From the NCBI GenBank assembly GCA_018698675.1, contig JABIPA010000001.1, positions 1-51,426 of the forward strand: 51,426 nt of DNA. The letters are read 5' to 3'. The position numbers and the translations under genes are program-made. Source of the stretch: a bacterium. GTDB lineage: Bacteria; Margulisbacteria; Marinamargulisbacteria; JABIPA01. Of the stretch, positions 44,923-51,426 are shown piece after piece. Below the pieces are notes generated by a model that saw only the letters and a program-made list of their open reading frames with translations, was not told the DNA's origin and did not search any database. The stretch's first letter is position 1; each line of letters begins with the position of its first letter.

Positions 44923-46181
44923 GAGTTAATTCGACTTAGTATTTCTGACTTTTCCAAATTTAGTATAGATTTTGCCAATATTTCTATGTCGTCAAAAAGA
45001 TTAAGTTCTCTATCTTCACTAAGAAAAAAACTGGATAGACGATCTTTGTCCGACAAGTAATACATATAAAGTAAATGATTGCTTTTGATATCGTCTGGTT
45101 TCAACTTAAACAGCTGTTTAAGTATTTCTTTATAAACCTGGCGCCGTTTCATTTCTTGGAAGCTAATTGTGTATAAATCTCGTTGATCAATTAAAAAAGT
45201 GTTTGATTCCAACTTGTTCATGACCCGTTCTAAAACGGCCTCCTTGGAATCGAGATTAATTAACTGTCCATCTTCGGAAGACTCATTTTCTAAAACCCTA
45301 TCTACCAATGTTTCAATTGCTTTCACATTATCTTTCAAACAAGAGAGCCCTGTTTCGTACGCATTAAAAAACTTATCTACGTAATCTTGAAAACATGTCG
45401 AATTGGAAACATACCAAAGAGTAGAAAATTCATACATTCCGCCAAAGAGATATTTCTTGCACCAATTATTGTTGTCTTTACAAAACAAAAATGAAACGTC
45501 AAAAGGAACTACTCGGTTTTCCTTCACACCATAATTTTCCAAATGCCTATCGCCCCTACCTAAAACATCTCCAATAGCGGCATGTATTCCCAAATCTGAT
45601 ATGTAGGTTTCCAAATTTTCATCAGTTAATGTATCACTTAAATTCTTAATTTCAGCACATTCAGACAATTCCCAGCGTCTTCCGCGACTTTCATAATAAC
45701 AACTGGTTACATGCGGTAAATCAAGTTGATGTAAAAAATCTCCAAAAATGGATTGTGTCCATTGCCCGTTCCCTTTTAGTACAACTTTTCGACTTACATT
45801 ATTAAACGTTAACAGGTAAATCGAGTCGCCCATTCCAATATCCAAAACGTCTGTCAAATTATCGGCCGACATATTTTTTCCCAAAAACTTACTCAAAATT
45901 GACCAAATATCAAAATATGAAAGCTTCTTAGAAATACTCTCTACTCTATCTTCAACAGGTAGAAGGTTCAAAATACGTCTTGCCAATGCATGACATACTC
46001 CATATAAGATGCCTTTTTTCTTAGCCCTCTTTAATGCTAACCCAAAACTCGATTCATCCTCCAAAAACAAACAAATTTCATCAGGATCAAACGTTTCTAA
46101 TCCATATCGTCCTGAATAAAAATAATCGTTTGTTGCAAGTAAGTGTTCCTGGATTTGGTTTCTAATTTTAAGAGTTATCAT
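44919..46181 (-). CDS. Kinase-fold protein with LanM/PI3-kinase-like catalytic loop, function unknown
   Basis: This 420-residue protein belongs to no family I can assign firmly. Residues 110-230 match the layout of the dehydratase domain of class II lanthipeptide synthetases (DUF4135), itself related to lipid kinases. Lys136 sits in VVLK, and the loop Asp211-Arg-His213-x-x-Asn216 is followed 12 residues later by Asp228. That Asp/His/Asn/Asp spacing is the one I recall for LanM; PI3-kinases use a similar GDRHxxN loop. No cyclase domain follows; the last 160 residues are helical. Its ATG overlaps the end of nnrD by 14 bases, with AAGGA upstream. Substrate unknown. Confidence 0.7.
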   Translation of the reverse strand: MITLKIRNQIQEHLLATNDYFYSGRYGLETFDPDEICLFLEDESSFGLALKRAKKKGILYGVCHALARRILNLLPVEDRVESISKKLSYFDIWSILSKFLGKNMSADNLTDVLDIGMGDSIYLLTFNNVSRKVVLKGNGQWTQSIFGDFLHQLDLPHVTSCYYESRGRRWELSECAEIKNLSDTLTDENLETYISDLGIHAAIGDVLGRGDRHLENYGVKENRVVPFDVSFLFCKDNNNWCKKYLFGGMYEFSTLWYVSNSTCFQDYVDKFFNAYETGLSCLKDNVKAIETLVDRVLENESSEDGQLINLDSKEAVLERVMNKLESNTFLIDQRDLYTISFQEMKRRQVYKEILKQLFKLKPDDIKSNHLLYMYYLSDKDRLSSFFLSEDRELNLFDDIEILAKSILNLEKSEILSRINS

Positions 46182-47085
46182 GGCGGTCCTTTAATTGTTT
46201 TAAACTGTGGGGTACCTTATCCAAAATATCAGACGCAATTAACCCTATACCATTTATATCAAATGCATGGTCTCCACTTAACCCATGAATATAGGCGCCC
46301 AAGCACGCAGCGTCGAAGCAATCTAAGCCCTGAGCCAGAAAGGAAGAGATTATTCCCGTTAAAACGTCCCCAGACCCAGCCGTTGCCATACCTTCGTTTC
46401 CAGTCATATTCTCGTAAACATCCCTGCCATCCGTTACTACCGTTCCAGGCCCCTTTAACACCACCACTTGGTTTATATTTGAAGCAAGATTTTTTGCAAC
46501 CTTTTCCCGATCATTCTTGTCCAAAAAATCCACTTTGACCGTAGATTGGTGCAAACGACTAAACTCTCCCACGTGTGGCGTTAAAACACAGTTTGTTGAA
46601 TCCCCTAAAATACCTTCTGGAAACGATGAAAGAAAGGTAAGTGCATCGGCATCAATTACCGTAGGGCATTGTATTTCAGATACATAGGAAAATAATTTGT
46701 GTACTAATTTTGAAACGCTTGAAGATTTCGTTAACCCCGGTCCAATTGCACATGCATCAAAATTATATCTTTCAAATAGAATTTTTATAGATTCAAAACA
46801 TGTACTCGTTAAGGCTCCATCGTCACTTTCCATTCCGTGAACAATCAATTCCGGATAAGAAACAGACACATATGGAACAACATCCTTCACGGTCGCCAAA
46901 TGAACGACTCCTGCTCCTGACTTCAAGCAAGCCATCGCTGATAAAATTCCAGCCCCAATCATGTCTCGTGACCCGGCGACTACTAACACTCGTCCACAGG
47001 TCCCTTTATGCACGCTTCTTACTCGTAGCCGAACAAACTTTTGGCATATTTTTAATAAATTTTTATGTATTCTATCTTTCCACAT
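46168..47085 (-). CDS. nnrD: ADP-dependent NAD(P)H-hydrate dehydratase
   Basis: NnrD repairs hydrated NAD(P)H, using ADP (or ATP) to restore the coenzyme. It has 305 residues in the ribokinase-like fold. Marks are VLVVAGSRDMIGAGI, AIGPGLT, VIDADAL, LTPHVGEF, VVLKGPGTVV and the catalytic GSGDVLTG near residue 240. The N-terminal epimerase domain (NnrE), often fused to it, is absent. It is divergent from the small Ser/Thr-rich gene and coupled to the kinase-fold gene downstream. Confidence 0.93.
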   Translation of the reverse strand: MWKDRIHKNLLKICQKFVRLRVRSVHKGTCGRVLVVAGSRDMIGAGILSAMACLKSGAGVVHLATVKDVVPYVSVSYPELIVHGMESDDGALTSTCFESIKILFERYNFDACAIGPGLTKSSSVSKLVHKLFSYVSEIQCPTVIDADALTFLSSFPEGILGDSTNCVLTPHVGEFSRLHQSTVKVDFLDKNDREKVAKNLASNINQVVVLKGPGTVVTDGRDVYENMTGNEGMATAGSGDVLTGIISSFLAQGLDCFDAACLGAYIHGLSGDHAFDINGIGLIASDILDKVPHSLKQLKDRHDNS

Positions 47086-47104
47086 TTGATTTTTACCAAT
47101 TAAT

Positions 47105-47133
47105 TTGATATATTAAATACTAGCTTAGATAAT
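47105..47133 (+). promoter_or_regulatory. Promoter of the 93-residue Ser/Thr-rich gene
   Basis: TTGATA (47105) and GATAAT (47128), each five of six to consensus, are spaced by 17 bases. The -10 ends 45 bases before the ATG. This is one of the best matches in the window. Confidence 0.6.
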
Positions 47134-47178
47134 GTCTATACGCGTTGAAATAAATTATAAACTGAATAGGAAATAATT

Positions 47179-47460
47179 ATGTCAATTACCCCAATACCAA
47201 GTAATTTATATACATCTTCATCCAATGGAATCGATAATTCTCGAGTAACACAACCTAAAACTCTCGATGTTAGAGGTCCTCAACATATTAATACGTTATC
47301 AAGTAACACGCCGTCCCACGACCATTTGGAAGCTCGTCAATTTCAAGTTGTAAGCTCTACCATAGTCGTGAATAATGAGGATTATAGTTTAAACGATTTA
47401 TATTTAGATACTACCGATAGTCCTGAGTCCGTTTCAAAATCTAGAATTTCAATTTTTTAA
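47179..47460 (+). CDS. Small Ser/Thr-rich protein, function unknown
   Basis: This is a 93-residue protein with 26 Ser/Thr, no cysteine, no membrane segment and no signal peptide. Most of it should be disordered; a short beta-like stretch lies around residues 55-65 (QFQVVSSTIVV). It has a good promoter, AGGAAA nine bases before the ATG, and stands alone, so it is very probably a real gene. I do not recognise the family. The Ser/Thr-rich N-terminus resembles that of the 692-residue unknown protein in composition only. Confidence 0.7.
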   Translation: MSITPIPSNLYTSSSNGIDNSRVTQPKTLDVRGPQHINTLSSNTPSHDHLEARQFQVVSSTIVVNNEDYSLNDLYLDTTDSPESVSKSRISIF

Positions 47461-47634
47461 TAGCAATTCAATCAAAAATTTCTTCTTCAAAATTCATTTC
47501 ATTTTAAACATCTTTAAATACCTGTAAAAATAGTTCCGTCATGAAATTTAATAAGGACCTATGAAATAGCTTATAGTTGTAAGTTCGTTTAAAAAACAAA
47601 AACTAGAAAATATTAGCGGATACCTAAAGACGAA

Positions 47635-49089
47635 TCAGACTGAAAAGAGCTCGTTCAAAAAAGAAGCACGCTTTGAAAGGTTTTCTCTTCCCAAAAGGGT
47701 CAATATTTCTACGATATTTGGACCTCTTTCAAGACCAATTAAAGCCTTACGTATTGGCTTAAATACTTTCCCTTTTTTCCCGTCATTTTTTTCAACAATT
47801 ATATCCATCGTTTTTGACACATTTTCTGATGTGATATCAGAATACTCCAAAATATTTTTACAGAAATCTAGAACAACTTGCCTCTCACTGTCAGTAAACT
47901 GAAATCCCTTCACCTTTTCCGAAAATGATTCGAAGGATGTGTTAAACGATTCCAAATATCCATTAATATCTGGCAACAACGCTAAATTATCTCTTACGGA
48001 ATAAATAATCTTAGAAACATCAGACTCTGAATATTCAGCCAATATCGCGTTACTAGCATCATCTAAAAACGGTTTCACTTTCTCCGAAAGAGCCGATTCT
48101 GATAGTGACCTTATATATTGCCCATTCATCCACTTTAATTTTGTAACATCAAACACAGCATTCGATTTGGAAATTCTGTCCATTGAAAACAACGTAGACA
48201 GAGATGCTCGGTCAAAAATTTCGGTTGTATCCGTAGGAGACCATCCAAGTAAGGCTAGAAAATTATATAAAGCGTCTGATAAATACCCCTGACTTTCATA
48301 GTCAGTTACAGCAGTTGCCCCATGACGTTTTGAAAGTTTACTCTTATCTTGACCTAATATCATGGGTAAATGGTGGTATTGAGGGGGCGTAAATCCTAAA
48401 GCTTTAAATAATAATAATTGTTTTGGAGTGTTTGAAATATGGTCTTCACCTCGAATTACATCTGTAATTTCCATTAAGGCGTCATCTACAACCACCGAGT
48501 AGTTATACGAAGGGTTTCCATCAGACTTAAGTAAAACGAAATCAGAAATCAAACTACAATCAAAATCGATATCATCACGCACCCCATCGGAAACAATTAA
48601 AGACTTGGTATCAGGAACTTCAAATTTTACTGTTCTCGAAATTTCAGAATTTAATTTATCGGCGATTTCATCTGGGTTCAACCGCAAGCATTTTCTAGAA
48701 TAAATATAGGGACGATTTTTCTGTTTTGCTTCTTCACGCTCAGCATCCAAATCTTTATCGGTACAAAAACAATAATATGCTTTTTTTTCTTCAAGTAATC
48801 TATTAAGTTGCTTTTGATAAATGCCTTCTACGATTCGTTCCGTTTGTCTATACGGCCCAAACTTCCCACCTTTTTTAGGTCCTTCGTCCTCGACGATTTC
48901 CATCCAATCCATTCCCTCATATATATTGTCTTCATACTCAGGTTTTGATCTGGCTTTATCTGTATCTTCAATACGGAGAACGTAGGTTGCATTGTAGCGT
49001 TTTGCAAACAACCAATTAAATAAAGCTGTCCTTAGCGTTCCAATATGTAAATTCCCTGTTGGGGATGGTGCAAATCGTACTCGTTTCAT
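47635..49089 (-). CDS. gltX: Glutamyl-tRNA synthetase
   Basis: This class I synthetase charges tRNA-Glu. It has 484 residues from the ATG at 49089; an in-frame TTG three codons earlier is ruled out if the promoter assigned here is right. The HIGH motif appears as HIGT at residues 15-18 inside APSPTGNLHIG. The KMSKS motif is KLSKRHG. A CFC followed by a later Cys in the insertion recalls the zinc-binding site of some GluRS. Whether it also charges tRNA-Gln cannot be seen here. No Shine-Dalgarno sequence precedes it. Confidence 0.96.
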   Translation of the reverse strand: MKRVRFAPSPTGNLHIGTLRTALFNWLFAKRYNATYVLRIEDTDKARSKPEYEDNIYEGMDWMEIVEDEGPKKGGKFGPYRQTERIVEGIYQKQLNRLLEEKKAYYCFCTDKDLDAEREEAKQKNRPYIYSRKCLRLNPDEIADKLNSEISRTVKFEVPDTKSLIVSDGVRDDIDFDCSLISDFVLLKSDGNPSYNYSVVVDDALMEITDVIRGEDHISNTPKQLLLFKALGFTPPQYHHLPMILGQDKSKLSKRHGATAVTDYESQGYLSDALYNFLALLGWSPTDTTEIFDRASLSTLFSMDRISKSNAVFDVTKLKWMNGQYIRSLSESALSEKVKPFLDDASNAILAEYSESDVSKIIYSVRDNLALLPDINGYLESFNTSFESFSEKVKGFQFTDSERQVVLDFCKNILEYSDITSENVSKTMDIIVEKNDGKKGKVFKPIRKALIGLERGPNIVEILTLLGRENLSKRASFLNELFSV

Positions 49090-49097
49090 GGGGCTCA

Positions 49098-49126
49098 AGT
49101 TTACAAATATTTGTTCAAGCAGTCAA
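49098..49126 (-). promoter_or_regulatory. Leaderless-type promoter of gltX
   Basis: On the minus strand TTGACT and TAAACT are spaced by 17 bases, and the -10 ends eight bases before the gltX ATG. Transcription would start at or one to two bases before the ATG. Confidence 0.5.
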
Positions 49127-49358
49127 ATTTAAAGAAAGGGGTTCACCGTTAATTGTTCCGTTTGTACACAAAACATTCCACCATCATATTAAACGAGATA
49201 TATGCTCCTACTAGCAGTCCGTCTCCTTACCAATTTTCAAAAGTAATTATCAGTTTCGAAAAATAGCCCGAATTCTAGTTTTCTAGTACAATTAAGCATA
49301 ATTAATTAGTAAGAGATAAAATCTTAAATTAATAAAATATGCAATCAAATTAACTAGA

Positions 49359-49386
49359 TTGAGATTAAAAAGTAGAATGGTAAAAT
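49359..49386 (+). promoter_or_regulatory. Promoter of the ferritin-cyclophilin pair
   Basis: TTGAGA (49359) and TAAAAT (49381) are spaced by 16 bases, about 40 bases before the ferritin ATG, which has its own strong Shine-Dalgarno sequence. Both hexamers match five of six. Confidence 0.5.
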
Positions 49387-49426
49387 TATATTTTAAAGGT
49401 CTACAAACTAAAAAGGAGTCACAAAC

Positions 49427-49921
49427 ATGACAAAAAAAATGCAAGATGCACTAAACATTCAATGTAATGCAGAACTCGAATCTTTTTACATCTATTTAGC
49501 TATGGCTAATTATTTAGAAAACAAAGGATATAAAGGTAGTGCACATTGGATGTCTCTTCAAGCTGACGAAGAATATGACCACTACAAACAATTTAGTTCG
49601 TTTATTTCTGATGTTGAAGGAAGTGTTTCTCTAGAAGGAATAAATAAACCGACAACGAATTGGAACACGATTCAAGATGTTTTTGAGTCTGGACTAGCTC
49701 ACGAAAAAACTATTTCAAAAAAAATAAATGCACTTGTCGCAATAGCTAAACTAGAAAAAGACTATTCTGCCGAAAATTTTCTTCAAGGGTTCGTTACAGA
49801 ACAAGTTGAAGAAGAAGTTACTTTTAGAGATATATTAACTGAACTTAATATGATAAAAGATAACTCTGCAGGACTTTTAATGTTCGATAAAGGACTTGGA
49901 AGTCGAAGCCAAATTAAATAA
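49427..49921 (+). CDS. Bacterial non-haem ferritin
   Basis: This is a 24-subunit iron-storage ferritin of the FtnA type with 164 residues. Ferroxidase-centre residues align with E. coli FtnA: Glu16, Tyr23, Glu49, His52, Glu93, Gln126 and Glu129. No haem-binding Met pattern of bacterioferritin is seen. AAGGAG lies nine bases before the ATG, one of the strongest ribosome sites in the window, which suggests high expression. The cyclophilin gene follows after 26 bases. Confidence 0.95.
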   Translation: MTKKMQDALNIQCNAELESFYIYLAMANYLENKGYKGSAHWMSLQADEEYDHYKQFSSFISDVEGSVSLEGINKPTTNWNTIQDVFESGLAHEKTISKKINALVAIAKLEKDYSAENFLQGFVTEQVEEEVTFRDILTELNMIKDNSAGLLMFDKGLGSRSQIK

Positions 49922-49947
49922 AAATAAAAAAATAAAAGGAAATAACT

Positions 49948-50463
49948 ATGTCTGCAAACTTAACAGCAACGATTGAAACTAAAAAAGGAAGCATTAATTT
50001 AAATTTATTCGAAGATAAAGCGCCTGTAACGGTATTGAACTTCGTAAACTTGAGTGAACGTGGCTATTACAACGGTCTTTCATTTCATAGAGTTATCGAT
50101 AACTTTATGATTCAAGGTGGATGTCCTGATGGAACTGGAGCAGGATCTCCTGGATACCAATTCGAAGACGAATTTGATTCTTCTTTAAAGCATAACAAGC
50201 CAGGAATATTATCTATGGCAAATGCTGGACCAGGAACAAACGGAAGTCAATTTTTTATAACTCATGTTGAAACACCTTGGTTAGATAACAAACATACTAT
50301 TTTTGGAGAAGTTCAATCTGAAGTTGATATGTCTACCGTAAATACTATTCATATGGGTGATGACATTGTTTCTATTACGATTAATGGTGATACTAGCAAA
50401 TTAAAAGAAGATCACGCGGCTGATGTTGCGGCTTGGAACGATATTCTTTCTGACAACGACTAA
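49948..50463 (+). CDS. Peptidyl-prolyl cis-trans isomerase, cyclophilin type
   Basis: This 171-residue single-domain cyclophilin accelerates prolyl isomerisation in protein folding. The active-site stretch [14 protein letters not shown], the loop [11 protein letters not shown] and the segment [11 protein letters not shown] are present. There is no signal peptide, so it should act in the cytoplasm, like PpiB. The C-terminal 30 residues are acidic and have no counterpart in PpiB. AAAGGAAA precedes the ATG. It probably shares the ferritin transcript. Confidence 0.96.
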   Translation: MSANLTATIETKKGSINLNLFEDKAPVTVLNFVNLSERGYYNGLSFHRVIDNFMIQGGCPDGTGAGSPGYQFEDEFDSSLKHNKPGILSMANAGPGTNGSQFFITHVETPWLDNKHTIFGEVQSEVDMSTVNTIHMGDDIVSITINGDTSKLKEDHAADVAAWNDILSDND

Positions 50464-50579
50464 CAAAGTCTATAAAGTCTTCAGGTTGGTTATTTTAAAT
50501 CGTTTATATTTTAATCGATACAGAATAATCAATCTGAAAATTTTGTTCAACATTCTCACATTTCACTAATTTATAATAC

Positions 50580-50617
50580 AAAAAAGGTCCATTCCTACGA
50601 GTAGAAATGGACCTTTT
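50580..50617. terminator. Bidirectional intrinsic terminator between cyclophilin and aconitase
   Basis: The stem AAAAGGTCCATT pairs with AATGGACCTTTT (12 bases) around a 12-base loop. For the minus strand it is followed by six T residues, for the plus strand by four. It sits between the convergent cyclophilin and aconitase genes and is the clearest terminator in the window. Confidence 0.85.
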
Positions 50618-50649
50618 AAACAACCCGCTATTTAAGACTAAAAAATCTA

Positions 50650-51426
50650 CTATCGATTTTTAATTTCGTTCAAAGCAGAACCTGCCTTAAACCACTCAAT
50701 TTGAGATTCACTAAACGTATGTTCAACGCTAATTGATTCCGATGTTCCATCGCTATGATTTAAAGTTAAAGACAACTTACTCTCTGGAGTAAATCCTTCT
50801 AAACCCACGACATCGATACTGTCATCTTCTTGAATTTTGTCATAATCAGCCTTGTCAGAAAATATCAGTGCCAATACGCCTTGTTTCTTTAAATTTGTTT
50901 CATGAATTCTTGCAAACGACTTTGTGATAACTACAGAAACACCTAAGTGTCTAGGTTCCATCGCCGCATGCTCACGAGAAGACCCCTCTCCATAGTTTTC
51001 ATCTCCAACTACCACAGTCGAAACGCCAGCTTTTTTGTACACTCGTGCAACGGCAGATACTTCCCCGGAAGTATTTGTTAACTGATTTTTAACAGAATTT
51101 ATTTCGTCATTAAACGCATTCTGGGCACCCATTAACAAATTGTTAGAAATATTGTCTAAATGCCCTCGATACTTTAACCATGGCCCAGCCATTGAAATAT
51201 GATCCGTTGTGCACTTACCTTTAGCTTTTATCAGCACTTTCAGGCCTTTTATATCTGATCCATCCCATGCAGAAAACCCTTCTAACAATTGGATTCGTTC
51301 AGATGTTGGACTAACTTTTACTTCAGCATCTTCAGGATTCGTCGATGATTTTTGAAACCCATTATCTTCAACCGTAAACCCGTTCATTGGTAACTCAATC
51401 CCTTTTGGCTCCGCGAATTTTACTTG
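50650..51426 (-). CDS. Aconitate hydratase, mitochondrial type, C-terminal part (cut by window edge)
   Basis: The last 258 codons of an aconitase are present, open to the window edge; the Fe-S domain lies outside. The sequence follows the mitochondrial ACO2-type family rather than bacterial AcnA or AcnB. It has [20 protein letters not shown], then [15 protein letters not shown] with the catalytic serine, [16 protein letters not shown] and the terminal [11 protein letters not shown]. It isomerises citrate to isocitrate in the TCA cycle. This type also occurs in some bacterial phyla. A strong terminator follows 33 bases after the stop. Confidence 0.95.
   Translation of the reverse strand, partial: QVKFAEPKGIELPMNGFTVEDNGFQKSSTNPEDAEVKVSPTSERIQLLEGFSAWDGSDIKGLKVLIKAKGKCTTDHISMAGPWLKYRGHLDNISNNLLMGAQNAFNDEINSVKNQLTNTSGEVSAVARVYKKAGVSTVVVGDENYGEGSSREHAAMEPRHLGVSVVITKSFARIHETNLKKQGVLALIFSDKADYDKIQEDDSIDVVGLEGFTPESKLSLTLNHSDGTSESISVEHTFSESQIEWFKAGSALNEIKNR

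Larger units (their letters stand above)
49090..49426. other. 337-base divergent intergenic region
   Basis: Between gltX (minus) and ferritin (plus) no gene is seen. It holds the gltX promoter near one end and the ferritin promoter near the other. The middle (49130-49340) contains nothing I can name; no convincing Fur-type operator was recognised. Confidence 0.55.

Noticed and set aside
46143-46538. 131-codon plus-strand open frame opposite nnrD
   Set aside because: It is antisense to a well-supported gene and its His/Pro/Leu-rich translation has no recognisable features.
44919-47460. Lanthipeptide gene cluster (LanM-like protein plus small peptide gene)
   Set aside because: The small protein has no cysteine and no leader-core layout, and the LanM-like protein lacks the cyclase domain and its zinc ligands. 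A lanthipeptide claim is not supported, although the kinase-like domain remains of interest.
49130-49358. Fur box upstream of ferritin
   Set aside because: AT-rich stretches resemble fragments of the GATAAT repeat pattern, but no 19-base match was convincing.

Overview
The window is AT-rich bacterial chromosome, almost entirely coding, with mostly housekeeping genes and a few proteins I cannot place. It holds no rRNA, phage, transposon or CRISPR array. The gene complement is that of a free-living or host-associated Gram-negative-like lineage. A compact RpoB of 1069 residues and a coiled-coil gene directly after coaD point tentatively towards the Cyanobacteria/Margulisbacteria neighbourhood. 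That placement is an inference from family resemblance only.

Layout. Bases 1-7464 (minus strand) hold the classical transcription/translation block rpmG, tRNA-Trp, secE, nusG, rplK, rplA, rplJ, rplL, rpoB, rpoC (rpoC cut by the window edge). A 605-base divergent spacer follows. Bases 8070-11730 (plus) hold rplU, rpmA, obgE, proB, proA. Bases 11858-16171 (minus) hold recG and purL. Bases 16224-19202 (plus) hold rsmD, coaD, a coiled-coil protein, rph and a JAMM metalloprotease-like protein. A family 2 glycosyltransferase (minus) precedes uvrB, a UvrD/PcrA helicase and an amino-acid racemase (plus, 20322-25175). From 39006 down to 25291 lies one long minus-strand run: a degenerate membrane pyrophosphatase, two unrecognised proteins, then miaA, a 7TM-HD phosphodiesterase, ybeY, dgkA, corC, glyA, pheA, serS and an ArsR-type regulator. 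Most of these are separated by only a few bases or overlap. Bases 39240-43178 hold an inositol-monophosphatase-like gene and rsmH (plus), then tsaE, folK and folP (minus). The last part has tRNA-Leu and a phosphohexomutase (plus), nnrD with a kinase-fold protein (minus), a Ser/Thr-rich small protein (plus), gltX (minus), ferritin and cyclophilin (plus), and the C-terminal part of a mitochondrial-type aconitase (minus, cut by the window edge).

The parts that look least ordinary are these. (1) The three-gene unit 39006-34177 encodes a membrane pyrophosphatase homologue that has lost a catalytic aspartate and two gate residues, coupled to two proteins of unknown family. (2) A 420-residue protein has a LanM/PI3-kinase-like catalytic loop and is translationally coupled to the NAD(P)HX repair dehydratase. 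(3) At eight or nine gene starts that lack a Shine-Dalgarno sequence, a -10-like hexamer ends only 5-8 bases before the start codon, which suggests regular leaderless transcription. (4) YbeY has Asp in place of its third zinc-ligand histidine.

Start codons are often TTG or GTG (corC, serS, folK, proB, dgkA, rpoB, rplJ and the 692-residue protein), usually backed by a clear Shine-Dalgarno sequence or by translational coupling.
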